A DNA stretch of 36,154 nt, from IMG/VR virus record IMGVR_UViG_3300042935_001093, positions 1-36,154 of that record, one strand, 5' to 3'. Below the pieces are notes generated by a model. The model ran no database searches. It saw nothing but the letters and a program-made list of their open reading frames with translations, and was not told the origin of the DNA. Each line of letters starts with the position of its first letter. Position 1 is the stretch's first letter. Of this stretch, positions 18,336 through 25,787 are shown piece after piece. The DNA is from a virus. The position numbers were made by a program, and so were the translations under genes.

Positions 18336-18368
18336 ATCATAAGACACTTATTTGATTGGGGACTGCAA
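18336..18368 (-). promoter_or_regulatory. Putative promoter of the giant protease gene
   Basis: On the minus strand TTGCAG (18368-18363) is followed after exactly 21 bases by TATGAT (18341-18336). The same layout occurs before the RuvC-like gene (24804) and the sheath gene (31008). The -10-like box lies 28 bases before the chosen ATG at 18308 and after a terminator-like hairpin that closes the portal gene, a sensible place for a promoter. The spacing is longer than for ordinary sigma-70 promoters, so a special sigma or activator may be involved. Confidence 0.45.
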
Positions 18369-18377
18369 CTAATCGCC

Positions 18378-18414
18378 AAAAAGTTTATGTTTCACTATTT
18401 ATATATAGTGAAAC
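18378..18414 (-). terminator. Terminator-like hairpin after the portal gene
   Basis: GTTTCACTAT (18389-18398) and ATAGTGAAAC (18405-18414) form a perfect 10-bp inverted repeat with a 6-base loop. The minus-strand transcript meets this stem at the last base of the portal stop codon and then a run of five U (18382-18378) six bases past the stem. The stem is A+T-rich and so weak by ordinary standards, but its position at the stop codon supports termination or partial read-through. Confidence 0.55.
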
Positions 18415-20426
18415 TAGTAAATTGAATTCCAAGCATCGTTCGTCTCTTCAAAAGCAACTTCATGACGAACTTTTCCATGAAGGTTGGCGTACATCTCAAT
18501 AATGTCCCTCTTCAGCGACTCATGTCGGGCTTCTTCGCCTGGAGTGTTGACTGCATTGATGATTGCATTCTTTACTTGACCAAACATGTCGGAGTTAAGT
18601 TGCTTGATGTTTTCAATATGTCGGTAGACCTTGACATTGATTTCAAGTTCGTTCCATGTTGCATTAGGTTGCTTTACTTCAATGGCATCTTTAACGATTG
18701 CTGATAGCACTGGCTTGATGTCTTCCTCTAGTTGTCTGTTCCATACATCTGGACTGAGGATTGATTCGGCTTCAAGAGTTCCAGCAAATAGTGCCTTGCG
18801 TGATTTGACTCCATTTGCCTTTTCCATCACGACTCGTTGCTGTCTTTCCAGAACACGCTCAAGTGAGCGGTCTAGGATTTCAACCCATCTATCCATCGTC
18901 CTTGCAGGCTCTTCTGATTTGTAACTCATCACCGAACTAGCAGAAGCCATTCCCTCTGGGAGTGGGGCAGTTGCTGTCTCGGGAGCGCCAAGTGGTGGGG
19001 ACATTTCCCCTGGGGGTGCACCAGCGCCACTAGTTGCAGCAGCCAAAGCACCAGCCATAGTGTTCGGGTCAAGACCTGATGGTGGAGCGCCCTCAACCGG
19101 TGGCATACCTGGAGGCATTGCACCCTCTGGCCCTGGTGGCATTCCTGGAGCACCAGGTGCGGCACCAGCCATCATTGGTGGCTCTTCCATCTTCTTCTTT
19201 GTGTTGGCGATTGGTGTGAGGTTTGGATTCATCAACAATGAGTCAGCCAAGTCTGCATCAACCTCTTTGCGACCGCTCATCATTCGGTATTCGTTAACGC
19301 TGATGAGACCCTGCGAGAGTTCGTCTTTCAAATATCTTTCGCGCTCTTGCTTGTAGAGCATAAGAACTGGAACAAGGCTTGTGTCAAAGTCAATGTAATG
19401 AACATCATCAAGTTCGTCAAGGGCACGAGCAATCGGTTCTAGGTGGGGAAGCATTGTCTCGGTCCAGAACACACGAATTTCTTCGCTTGCATTACTGAAG
19501 GTTCTTCCAGCCGCATTGCCGATTACCGTCTCTGGGACGCCGAATGCTGCAAGAATTTCTTCTTTCGTAATTTGTCGCATTTGAATATAGGCGGCATCAC
19601 GTGGGCTTGCGGAAACATCAACAAAGTCAACGCCATCGTCGGCAGACAGGACCGTAGTTCTTCCGGTGGTAGCGAGATTGCCTCTAAACCTGTTCTTTAG
19701 TTCTTCCTTGTCGTCATCATCAATTTCGCCCTTAACTACAAGAAGGCTTCCTGGTCGACCATCATTCATCAAAAAGTTTCTGTTATATAGTTTTGCAAAG
19801 TTTTCAATTTCAATTGCAATACCGGCTGATTCCATTGGCGTTAATGACAGGTAAGGGTCAAGTGGGTGTGGTCTTCTAACCCAGACAACATCCTCTGGTT
19901 TGAGGATTACTGGCTCACCGTTTGGCATCATCACCTCGTACCCAGAAACAAATTTCTTTGGGTCTGGGATTGGAGAAGTTGCTTGAGGCGGGAGAAGGTT
20001 TAGACCAATAATGTCGCCGTTCCTGCCTCTCACCTTTTCAATGAATGCTCCACGGGTTCCAAGAAGTAACTGTGATGAAAGCCTGTAGCGAAAGATAAAC
20101 GAGTTTTCACCGATGTTGGATTTAGTGTTTAATACTTGAAGAAGTGTTGAGTCTTCTGCTTTTCTACCAACAATGACTTCACCGTCCGGTGAATTGTCTT
20201 TACGGAGAATAATTGGGAGTCTTGCTTGGTTCCCAGCGATTACGTCAATACACCTAGCCACCCATGTGACTCGCTGCATTCCTTCTCTGTAGGCTCGCTC
20301 AATGTCCCAAGAATCCTTGTATGGCTTACCAACGAAAGATGAGTCATTGGCTATGGGCGCGCCGGGTCCAATCCCCTTGGAGTTGATATTATTGAGGGCT
20401 TTATTTGAGCCTGTGTTCCATGCCAT
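18414..20426 (-). CDS. Phage portal protein (670 aa)
   Basis: The portal forms the dodecameric ring at the capsid vertex through which DNA is packaged and where the tail attaches. Residues 1-400 follow the HK97/lambda-type portal family: ERAYREGMQRVTWVARCIDVIAGNQ at the N-terminus, then LLLGTRGAFIEK, PEDVVWVRRPHPLDPYLSLTPMESA, LLVVKGE, and EEILAAFGVPETVIGNAAGRTFSNASE near the end of the core. A long Pro/Gly/Ala/Met linker (about 420-510) precedes a helical C-terminal extension with many charged residues ending in AFEETNDAWNSIY. The extension makes it longer than the usual 400-550 aa. ATG at 20426 follows the stop of the upstream small gene by two bases. It is transcribed away from the terminase. 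Confidence 0.93.
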   Translation of the reverse strand: MAWNTGSNKALNNINSKGIGPGAPIANDSSFVGKPYKDSWDIERAYREGMQRVTWVARCIDVIAGNQARLPIILRKDNSPDGEVIVGRKAEDSTLLQVLNTKSNIGENSFIFRYRLSSQLLLGTRGAFIEKVRGRNGDIIGLNLLPPQATSPIPDPKKFVSGYEVMMPNGEPVILKPEDVVWVRRPHPLDPYLSLTPMESAGIAIEIENFAKLYNRNFLMNDGRPGSLLVVKGEIDDDDKEELKNRFRGNLATTGRTTVLSADDGVDFVDVSASPRDAAYIQMRQITKEEILAAFGVPETVIGNAAGRTFSNASEEIRVFWTETMLPHLEPIARALDELDDVHYIDFDTSLVPVLMLYKQERERYLKDELSQGLISVNEYRMMSGRKEVDADLADSLLMNPNLTPIANTKKKMEEPPMMAGAAPGAPGMPPGPEGAMPPGMPPVEGAPPSGLDPNTMAGALAAATSGAGAPPGEMSPPLGAPETATAPLPEGMASASSVMSYKSEEPARTMDRWVEILDRSLERVLERQQRVVMEKANGVKSRKALFAGTLEAESILSPDVWNRQLEEDIKPVLSAIVKDAIEVKQPNATWNELEINVKVYRHIENIKQLNSDMFGQVKNAIINAVNTPGEEARHESLKRDIIEMYANLHGKVRHEVAFEETNDAWNSIY

Positions 20427-20428
20427 AT

Positions 20429-20611
20429 TTATTCAAGACCTAACAAGAATCCGACTATTCCACATGCCAAACCTGCAACTATCAATCCAGCTGGAGGGAA
20501 TATTAAACCAGCACCGATTGCCGTTAACAGTATAAATGAAATCATTAAAAAATTAGCGATATAACCACGGTTTATTAAAGCAAGTTTAATTTTAGCAAAT
20601 ATTCTTTTCAT
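20429..20611 (-). CDS. Small two-segment membrane protein (60 aa)
   Basis: I chose the ATG at 20611 because AGGA precedes it at about eight bases; a GTG at 20617 lies too close to that site. The N-terminus is basic (MKRIFAKIKLALINR), followed by two hydrophobic segments (about 20-37 and 42-57, rich in Ile, Leu, Gly and Ala) joined by a short PPAG turn. This positive-inside, hairpin layout is typical of small phage membrane proteins, including holins, but no lysin gene is nearby in the window and no holin family can be named. It is cotranscribed with the portal and its stop almost touches the portal start. Confidence 0.6.
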   Translation of the reverse strand: MKRIFAKIKLALINRGYIANFLMISFILLTAIGAGLIFPPAGLIVAGLACGIVGFLLGLE

Positions 20612-20640
20612 GCGCACCGTCCTACATTACCCGATTAATG

Positions 20641-20657
20641 TGTTCTAATCTAGAACA
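20641..20657. promoter_or_regulatory. Perfect 17-bp dyad in the divergent intergenic region
   Basis: TGTTCTA-ATC-TAGAACA is a perfect inverted repeat (7-3-7). It lies between the leftward head operon (start 20611) and the rightward terminase (start 20680), the only divergent point in the window. This position suits an operator for a dimeric repressor or activator controlling both directions. It does not fit the common GAAC-N4-GTTC LexA box of Gram-positives because the half sites are in the opposite order. Its presence also argues against the upstream ATG at 20638 as the terminase start. Confidence 0.5.
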
Positions 20658-20679
20658 ACAATTTTTATTTGGAGATTAC

Positions 20680-21984
20680 ATGCCTGACTGGGTTGAAATT
20701 CTTGAGTACCTTGAACCGAAGGAACCACTGTATTGCCCAGAAGAAGGTTCCTTAAACCAAAGAGCATTCCTTAGATACTATGGGCTAGAAGCGCTCTTTG
20801 GTGGAGCAGCGGGTGGAGGAAAGTCTTCAGCATTGTTGATGGCAGCACTTCAGTATGTAGACATTCCTGGATATTCAGCAATTCTTTTTCGTAGAACATT
20901 TGCCGACTTGTCGCTTCCTGGAGCGTTGATGGACCGTTTCAAAGCATGGATTGCAAATTACGACGATATTCACTGGAATAACAACAGTTTTCAAGCAACC
21001 TTCCCATCTGGGGCAAGAATCTCATTTGGTTATCTAAACAATACTGGCGACTACCTTCGTTATAAAGGTTCCGAATTCCAATTCATCGGAATGGATGAGG
21101 TTACGGAAATACGTGAATCCGACTATCGCTACTTGTTCTCTCGTCTTCGCCGTCCTGCTGGTGGACCACTTTCTCAGGTTCCATTAAGAATGAGGTCAGC
21201 CTCAAACCCTGCCCCAAACTGGGTTCGCCAAAGATTTATCATTGAGGGAAAAAAGGAGGGAAGAATCTTCGTACCCTCAAAGCTGACCGACAACCCAGGA
21301 ATTGATGCCGCATCATACCGACAAGCACTTTCCGCTCTTGACCCAGTTGAAAGACGAAGACTTGAAGAGGGCGACTGGTGGGCAACCACTCTGGGTAGCC
21401 TCTTTGACAGAACCTCAATGGTGCTTATTGATGAGGGGGATATCCCTCAAATCACCTCAGCGGCCAGAGTCGTCAGATTTTGGGACTTGGCGGCAACCGA
21501 GCCATCTTCCAGCAACCCAAACCCCGACTGGACGGTTGGGACTCTTATGATGTTTGACGGCGGTGTTGCCTACATCCTTGATGTGAAGAGAGCACGGGTC
21601 AGGGGCGAGAAGGTTGAAGCCCTAATCTCACAAACCGCCTACGAGGATGGGAAAATGGTGGCAATTAGAATGGAGCAAGAACCAGGCTCATCTGGAAAAG
21701 CCCTTGTTGACCAATATGCCCGATATGTCCTTCCTGGTCATGACTTTCAAGGCTTGAGGGCAACTGGAGACAAGCTAACCAGAGCCAGACCATTTGCTGC
21801 AGCGGTGGCTAATGGAAACGTTCGAGTGATGCGAGGTGCATGGCTGACTGCTTGGCTTGACGAATTGTCCTCATTCCCTGAAGCCGCAGACCACGATGAC
21901 CAAGTTGACTCTGCAGTTGGGGCTTTTACATTTTTAACTGGCTTGGGGTTGCCTCAGAGGAAAAGAGTCAGTATCATCGCTTAG
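20680..21984 (+). CDS. terL: Terminase large subunit (434 aa)
   Basis: This is the ATP-driven packaging motor and headful or site-specific nuclease. The Walker A motif is GGAAGGGKSSALL near residue 45. The adenine-binding and arginine region follows (AILFRRTFADLSLPG), and Walker B is FQFIGMDEVTEI. The C-terminal RNase H-like nuclease shows VRFWDLAATEP and the acidic pair in DHDDQVDSAVGAFTF. Length is typical for a short TerL. I start it at 20680 because GGAG lies five bases upstream; an in-frame ATG at 20638 would add 14 residues across the 17-bp dyad and has no ribosome site. It opens the rightward gene block and is separated from the portal by strand, which is unusual; a small terminase subunit was not recognised. 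Confidence 0.95.
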   Translation: MPDWVEILEYLEPKEPLYCPEEGSLNQRAFLRYYGLEALFGGAAGGGKSSALLMAALQYVDIPGYSAILFRRTFADLSLPGALMDRFKAWIANYDDIHWNNNSFQATFPSGARISFGYLNNTGDYLRYKGSEFQFIGMDEVTEIRESDYRYLFSRLRRPAGGPLSQVPLRMRSASNPAPNWVRQRFIIEGKKEGRIFVPSKLTDNPGIDAASYRQALSALDPVERRRLEEGDWWATTLGSLFDRTSMVLIDEGDIPQITSAARVVRFWDLAATEPSSSNPNPDWTVGTLMMFDGGVAYILDVKRARVRGEKVEALISQTAYEDGKMVAIRMEQEPGSSGKALVDQYARYVLPGHDFQGLRATGDKLTRARPFAAAVANGNVRVMRGAWLTAWLDELSSFPEAADHDDQVDSAVGAFTFLTGLGLPQRKRVSIIA

Positions 21985-22017
21985 GTACTAATAGCCACTC
22001 TTACTAAAAGGAGCAAT

Positions 22018-22551
22018 GTGGACCTACACCATGCAGTTGCCAGTTTGGGCAAAGCCGTCACAGAATTAAATGAGTTAATTGAAAAAGAATTCTCTGATTC
22101 ACCAGACATGGAACCAAAAATGTTTAACGAGTATGCCGAGGCGCTGATTGAACTTCATTCAGTCAAGGCAGAACTGAAGGTTGTTTATGATTCCTTCGCA
22201 TGGAAAATCCAACCACGGATTGACGACTACGAACCACTCACACTGGGTAACGGACTTATTGAAAAGAGTTACAACACGCGTCGCACTGGTTGGCAGCACA
22301 AGGATTTGGCTAATGCAGTCGCTCAACGGATTTCTTCAATGGCCATTGATATGGATACTGGAGAAGTAAAAGCAAGCACAGAAGAAATGATTACAAAACT
22401 GCTTGACTACATTCAGCCAAACTACTGGAAGGTCGGGGAGTTAAGAAAGATTGGTTTAAACGCAGACAACTATTGCGAAACCGGTGATACAAGAATAAGC
22501 CTTATTATCCGAAAGGGAAAGCAGGAAGAATCAAATGACTACGACGAATAA
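22018..22551 (+). CDS. Hypothetical protein preceding the recombination genes (177 aa)
   Basis: GTG start at 22018 with AGGAG four bases upstream; the overlapping ATG at 22016 is in another frame. The N-terminal half is helical (AVASLGKAVTELNELIEKEF, then YAEALIELHSVKAELKVVYDSFAWKI). The C-terminal half has IEKSYNTRRTGWQHKDLANAVAQR and YWKVGELRKIGLNADNYCE. I believe similar proteins precede the Rad52/Cas4-like pair in other actinophages but cannot name a function. The gene overlaps the Rad52-like gene by 17 bases, so the two are coexpressed, and a role in DNA recombination or replication is suggested only by position. Confidence 0.75.
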   Translation: MDLHHAVASLGKAVTELNELIEKEFSDSPDMEPKMFNEYAEALIELHSVKAELKVVYDSFAWKIQPRIDDYEPLTLGNGLIEKSYNTRRTGWQHKDLANAVAQRISSMAIDMDTGEVKASTEEMITKLLDYIQPNYWKVGELRKIGLNADNYCETGDTRISLIIRKGKQEESNDYDE

Positions 22552-23173
22552 CACATACCAAAACCTATCCGAACCATTTCCACAGGAGATGGAGCGCACC
22601 CTAAACAAGGGTGGAGCAAGCCTTACGTACATCCCCGTCAGCGAAGTCCTCAACAGGATGAACAAAGTCCTCGGTGTCGAGGAGTGGTCGTTCTCAATCA
22701 AGAAGTGGGAACAACTCGGAACCTCAATCGTTGCCCATGTTGTGGTCAATGCAAACATCAACGGAAAAGTTGTTTCACGTGATGGTGTTGGTGGGCAAAA
22801 GATTAAAATCAATAAGCAGGGCGAGCCAGTAGACATTGGCGATGAAGTCAAAGGTGCTGTTTCCGATGCTTTGAAAAAAGCGGTACAGACTCTTGGTGTT
22901 GGTCTTTATCTTGCCCGTAGCGAAGAAGCAATGGAGATTGAACAAGTGATGGATGCTCCTGCACCGTCAGCGGTTGAGGTAGAGAACTTCAGCAAACTTG
23001 TTGGCATCACGAAGGCATTCTCTGATGAGCAAAAGCTCACATTGAACCAGCGATGGGTAAAAATTGCTGGTGACACACCAAAGCCACGCAAGGCTGGAGA
23101 TGTATCTTCCGACTTACTTGAACAACTACTCACCGAAGCAGTTTCCGTATCGTTTAATGCAACTGCCATCTAA
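22535..23173 (+). CDS. Rad52-like single-strand annealing protein (212 aa)
   Basis: The protein should anneal complementary single strands during phage recombination. The N-terminal 130 residues match the Rad52/22 family layout: LNKGGASLTYIPVSEVLNRMNKVLG, EEWSFSIKKWEQLG, a beta strand region with VVVNANINGKVVSRDGVG, and the diagnostic helix VKGAVSDALKKAVQTLGVGLYLAR. The last 80 residues are variable with a helical end. An AGGAAG site precedes the ATG. It is immediately followed, with overlap, by a Cas4-like nuclease, forming the usual exonuclease plus annealing-protein recombination pair. Confidence 0.88.
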   Translation: MTTTNNTYQNLSEPFPQEMERTLNKGGASLTYIPVSEVLNRMNKVLGVEEWSFSIKKWEQLGTSIVAHVVVNANINGKVVSRDGVGGQKIKINKQGEPVDIGDEVKGAVSDALKKAVQTLGVGLYLARSEEAMEIEQVMDAPAPSAVEVENFSKLVGITKAFSDEQKLTLNQRWVKIAGDTPKPRKAGDVSSDLLEQLLTEAVSVSFNATAI

Positions 23174-23975
23174 CGATGGAGGGGTAATAGTCCCTCCTCC
23201 GTATCTTTCGGCATCATCAATTGCAACATGGAAGCAATGTCCACTTAGGTACAAACTAAGTCGCATTGACAAAGTCCCAGAGGGCACTAGCGAAGCTTTG
23301 TTGATGGGCTCGTTCGTACACGAGGTTCTTGAACACTTGTACAAGCAACCTGCCGCCGAAAGAACACTGCTCAATGCAAAACAAATTTCTTCTTATATTT
23401 GGTCTGCAAATAACTGGCAACAGCAAGTTGAGCAAATCATCCATACGGAGCAGGGCATAAGACAGCTCAGATGGAACTCTTGGTGGTGTATTGAAAACCT
23501 TTGGATAATTGAAGACCCAATGCACATTGAGCCGAGTGGAGTTGAGAACGAGGTCGGTGGCGAGATTGCTACTGGTGTTGTTCTTAAGGGTTTTATTGAC
23601 CGCTATTCAGTTTCTGAAAACGGTGGTTTGAAAATCTCTGACTACAAAACCGGCAAAGCCCCAAAAATGAAAAAGTGGCTTGAGGAAAAATGGTATCAAC
23701 TTTCAATTTATGCAATGTTGCTTGGTGAGGAATTACAGAAACCAATTGACGAACTTGAATTGATATTCCTCAAAGAGGCTATAAAATTTACACACAAGCC
23801 AACGCCGGAAGACATCGAAGAAGTCAAGCAAGACATCATAAAAACACATAAAGAGATTACCGAAGCATGTGCTAGTGCGGAGTTTGAAACCAAGGTTGGA
23901 AAACTCTGCGACTGGTGCTCGTATCAGGGAATATGCCCAGCATGGGTTGGGAAGAAGAGAGGCAAGAGATGGTAA
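23157..23975 (+). CDS. Cas4/RecB-like PD-(D/E)XK exonuclease with Fe-S cysteines (272 aa)
   Basis: It probably resects DNA ends to feed the Rad52-like protein. The N-terminus has YLSASSIATWKQCPLRYKL, the opening helix of RecB-family nucleases with the first cluster cysteine. Then come the His motif in GSFVHEVLEHLY, the catalytic strand VVLKGFIDRYSV followed by LKISDYKTGK (Asp and the D-x-K pair), motif QLSIYAMLLGEE, and a C-terminal CDWCSYQGICPAW giving the other three cysteines of a 4Fe-4S site. I start at the ATG 23157, which overlaps the preceding gene by 17 bases; an upstream ATG at 23064 lies deep inside that gene. The exact start is uncertain because no strong ribosome site is seen. Confidence 0.88.
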   Translation: MQLPSNDGGVIVPPPYLSASSIATWKQCPLRYKLSRIDKVPEGTSEALLMGSFVHEVLEHLYKQPAAERTLLNAKQISSYIWSANNWQQQVEQIIHTEQGIRQLRWNSWWCIENLWIIEDPMHIEPSGVENEVGGEIATGVVLKGFIDRYSVSENGGLKISDYKTGKAPKMKKWLEEKWYQLSIYAMLLGEELQKPIDELELIFLKEAIKFTHKPTPEDIEEVKQDIIKTHKEITEACASAEFETKVGKLCDWCSYQGICPAWVGKKRGKRW

Positions 23976-24478
23976 TTGATAACGACACATTTGCGAAAAT
24001 GGTTGCAGAGGAAGTTAAGAACAAACTCTCCCCATCACAAAGAAACACCCTCTTGGAGCAACATAACTGGGATAGGTGGCAGAGTGCATTGGTTGCTCTT
24101 GCAGACAACCTCAACAATCAAATTATGTCAATTGAGGCCGACTCCGAAGCAGATACCAATAGGTATTCGTCTTTCGGGAATGATGGCTCAAAGTTGATTG
24201 AGGCATCTGAAACTGCATACACCAATCGCAAGAGAAAAATTGAACGGTTCAAATTCCATGTTGAGCGACGTCTTGATGATGTAACAAAGATGATTGAAAC
24301 TGGAGCGGTTACCGAGAGCAATGGATGGGAAGAGGTTTCGTTCTATCGGAGAGCCATTGTTCAGCATCGTTTGATGCTCCAAGAATATGACCTTGAAGAA
24401 ACCTCAATTGATAGAGCACTTTGGGCCGCACTGGACAAGAGGTGGGAATTTGACAAAGTTGATTTGTCGTCAATATGA
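23969..24478 (+). CDS. Hypothetical helical protein in the recombination block (169 aa)
   Basis: The ATG at 23969 has GAGAGG four bases upstream and overlaps the stop of the nuclease gene. The protein is predicted to be mostly helical and charged: TFAKMVAEEVKNKLS, WDRWQSALVALADNLNNQI, then a long basic-acidic helix (NRKRKIERFKFHVERRLDDVTKMI) and a C-terminal AIVQHRLMLQEYDL region. I do not recognise the family. No Cys, signal peptide or catalytic signature stands out. The overlaps on both sides place it firmly in the recombination operon. Confidence 0.75.
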   Translation: MVIDNDTFAKMVAEEVKNKLSPSQRNTLLEQHNWDRWQSALVALADNLNNQIMSIEADSEADTNRYSSFGNDGSKLIEASETAYTNRKRKIERFKFHVERRLDDVTKMIETGAVTESNGWEEVSFYRRAIVQHRLMLQEYDLEETSIDRALWAALDKRWEFDKVDLSSI

Positions 24479-24780
24479 TTCGGAAGCGAAGTGCAAAAAA
24501 GGAAGCAGAATACAAACTCCGTAGACCTTTTGTTGAAGAGATACTAACGAAATATCCAGCATGTCAAGCCTGTCCAGTATTTGCAGAACATGACGAAAAG
24601 AAAACTTATGTTAGAAACCGCTCGACCGATGTACATGAATTGATTCGTCGTTCACAGGGTGGCTCAATACTTGACCCAGACAATGTTCTGGCTGTCTGCA
24701 GACCTTGCCATACAAGAATCGGTAATTATCCACAACTTGCTTTTGACCTTGGTTTGGCGAAGCATGGGTGGGAGCGGTGA
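24475..24780 (+). CDS. Small HNH endonuclease-like protein (101 aa)
   Basis: The start codon overlaps the previous stop (ATGA at 24475). It has the compact HNH layout: a first cysteine pair CQAC (residues about 24-27), the DVHELIRRSQGG strand with the catalytic-type His, the Asn in LDPDNVLAVC, and a second pair CRPCHTRIG with the terminal His. Such small HNH proteins in phages can nick DNA, assist packaging terminases or act as homing nucleases. Here it ends the first rightward operon, not adjacent to the terminase, so recombination or modification-linked cutting seems as likely as packaging. Confidence 0.85.
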   Translation: MIRKRSAKKEAEYKLRRPFVEEILTKYPACQACPVFAEHDEKKTYVRNRSTDVHELIRRSQGGSILDPDNVLAVCRPCHTRIGNYPQLAFDLGLAKHGWER

Positions 24781-24803
24781 TATATCTTAAACTTTTTTAA
24801 TAC

Positions 24804-24836
24804 TTGCATTAATATATTTTTCACTAAATGTAAACT
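24804..24836 (+). promoter_or_regulatory. Putative promoter of the RuvC-ParB operon
   Basis: TTGCAT (24804-24809) is followed after 21 bases by TAAACT (24831-24836). The 11-mer TTGCATTAATA here recurs exactly at 31008 before the sheath gene, and the 21-base spacing recurs also at 18368. It lies in the only long gap of the recombination region (138 bases), 86 bases before the next start codon. Confidence 0.45.
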
Positions 24837-24864
24837 GGGTTTCCTTAGGACCGTTATAGGTGCG

Positions 24865-24895
24865 AAAGTCGGGTGGGGAGACTCACTCGGCTTTT
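24865..24895 (+). promoter_or_regulatory. Terminator- or attenuator-like hairpin in the leader
   Basis: AAAGTCGGGTG (24865-24875) pairs with CACTCGGCTTT (24884-24894) over 11 bp including two G-U pairs, with an 8-base loop, and the stem runs directly into a short U tract. It is flanked by direct repeats ACCGTTAT at 24850-24857 and 24904-24911. It lies downstream of the putative promoter, so it may act as an attenuator or leader structure; alternatively it is the terminator of the HNH-ended operon. Confidence 0.5.
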
Positions 24896-24921
24896 GCATG
24901 TTAACCGTTATGCTCTAGTTG

Positions 24922-25446
24922 ATGAAAATCCTTGCGCTTGACCTCTCGCTTACCTCTACTGGGTATTGCCATGATGGGCAAACCGGAGTCATTGCACTCA
25001 AGACGACTGGTGCGGAAAGACTTTCCCAGATTAAAAAAGAAGTTGAGTCACTAGCGCTCAAGTTTTCTATCAATGGCGTTGTTATGGAGGGTTATTCATT
25101 TGCTTCTCGCCACTCCCAAGCCCACTCAATAGGGGAGCTTGGTGGGGTTATTAGGCTTTTACTTTGGGAATCAGGAATCCCATACGTACTCATCCCGCCC
25201 ACCTGCCGTGCAAAATTCGCAACAGGGAAGGGTAATGCATCCAAGAACGAGGTTGTTTCTGCAGTTTCTGCCAGAACTGGAATCGTATGGAGCAACCCAG
25301 GTGCAGACGACAAATGCGATGCTTGGATTCTTGACGAAATGGTTAAAACTAATTTTGGATTGAGCGAGATTGATTGGCCGCAAGTGAATAAAGATGCATT
25401 AAAGACTGTAGATTGGTCACCACTCGAATTACTACGAAAGGACTAA
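24922..25446 (+). CDS. RuvC-like Holliday junction resolvase (174 aa)
   Basis: It should cleave branched DNA made during recombination or replication, before packaging. The RNase H-fold acidic residues are visible: Asp in ILALDLSLTSTGYC at the N-terminus, Glu in NGVVMEGYSF near residue 56, and the C-terminal pair in GADDKCDAWILDEM. YVLIPPTCRAKFATGKGNASKNEV is the usual connecting region of phage RuvC-like proteins. Length is standard. I take the ATG at 24922; a TTG immediately before it is possible. No clear ribosome site is seen, so translation may depend on the structured leader. Confidence 0.88.
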   Translation: MKILALDLSLTSTGYCHDGQTGVIALKTTGAERLSQIKKEVESLALKFSINGVVMEGYSFASRHSQAHSIGELGGVIRLLLWESGIPYVLIPPTCRAKFATGKGNASKNEVVSAVSARTGIVWSNPGADDKCDAWILDEMVKTNFGLSEIDWPQVNKDALKTVDWSPLELLRKD

Positions 25447-25451
25447 CCGAC

Positions 25452-25787
25452 TTGAGAAGTTCACCAATCAGTCAGGTTGAAATTGAAGAAGAATTATTGC
25501 GCCTTCTTGAATTATTAGAAGAACACACCGAGGCATTTGAAACACTTGCTGAAGACAATGCAAAAAAAGAAGCAAGGATGAAGGCTGAATGGGCAAAGGA
25601 ATATCTTTCAGCCAAAGGCTCAATCAAGGAGCGCGAAGCTTGGGCGGACTATAAGCTTGCTGACCAAGAATTTGAAGCAAAAGTCGCAGAAGCATTGGTT
25701 AAGGCCAAGAGAGAAAAACTACTTTCGCTTCGCACATCAATTGATGCATTGCGCACCCTGAATGCCAATGTGAGGAGTCAGGTGTGA
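25452..25787 (+). CDS. Hypothetical coiled-coil protein (111 aa)
   Basis: A TTG at 25452, nine bases after an AAAGGA site and just after the RuvC stop, gives the most sensible start; the frame also extends upstream to 25413 inside the RuvC gene. The protein is almost entirely helical: EIEEELLRLLELLEEHTEAFETL, a Lys/Glu-rich middle with KAEWAKEYL and REAWADYKLADQEFEAKVAEAL, and a C-terminal LRTSIDALRTLNANV. Similar small proteins occur near recombination genes in actinophages. No function can be given. Its stop overlaps the GTG of the next gene. Confidence 0.75.
   Translation: MRSSPISQVEIEEELLRLLELLEEHTEAFETLAEDNAKKEARMKAEWAKEYLSAKGSIKEREAWADYKLADQEFEAKVAEALVKAKREKLLSLRTSIDALRTLNANVRSQV

Noticed and set aside
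6856-18342. Many open frames of 60-195 codons on the strand opposite to the giant gene and in its other frames
   Set aside because: They are shadows of a single long coding frame: no ribosome sites, low-complexity or Ser/Leu-rich translations, and no recognisable domains.
18309-18347. GTG at 18347 as start of the giant protein
   Set aside because: No ribosome site upstream, extra residues do not resemble other proteases, and the likely promoter -10 box lies downstream of this codon.
20638-20679. Upstream ATG at 20638 as terminase start
   Set aside because: No ribosome site, and it would place the perfect 17-bp dyad inside the coding region; 20680 has GGAG at five bases.
24850-24918. A tRNA or known riboswitch in the leader before the RuvC-like gene
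   Set aside because: There is a single stem-loop with no cloverleaf, no T-loop consensus and no CCA; it does not match a riboswitch I know.
25096-25113. FASR in the RuvC-like protein (EGYSFASRHSQ)
   Set aside because: It is part of the conserved catalytic-Glu region of RuvC-like proteins and not preceded by Gly; chance similarity.
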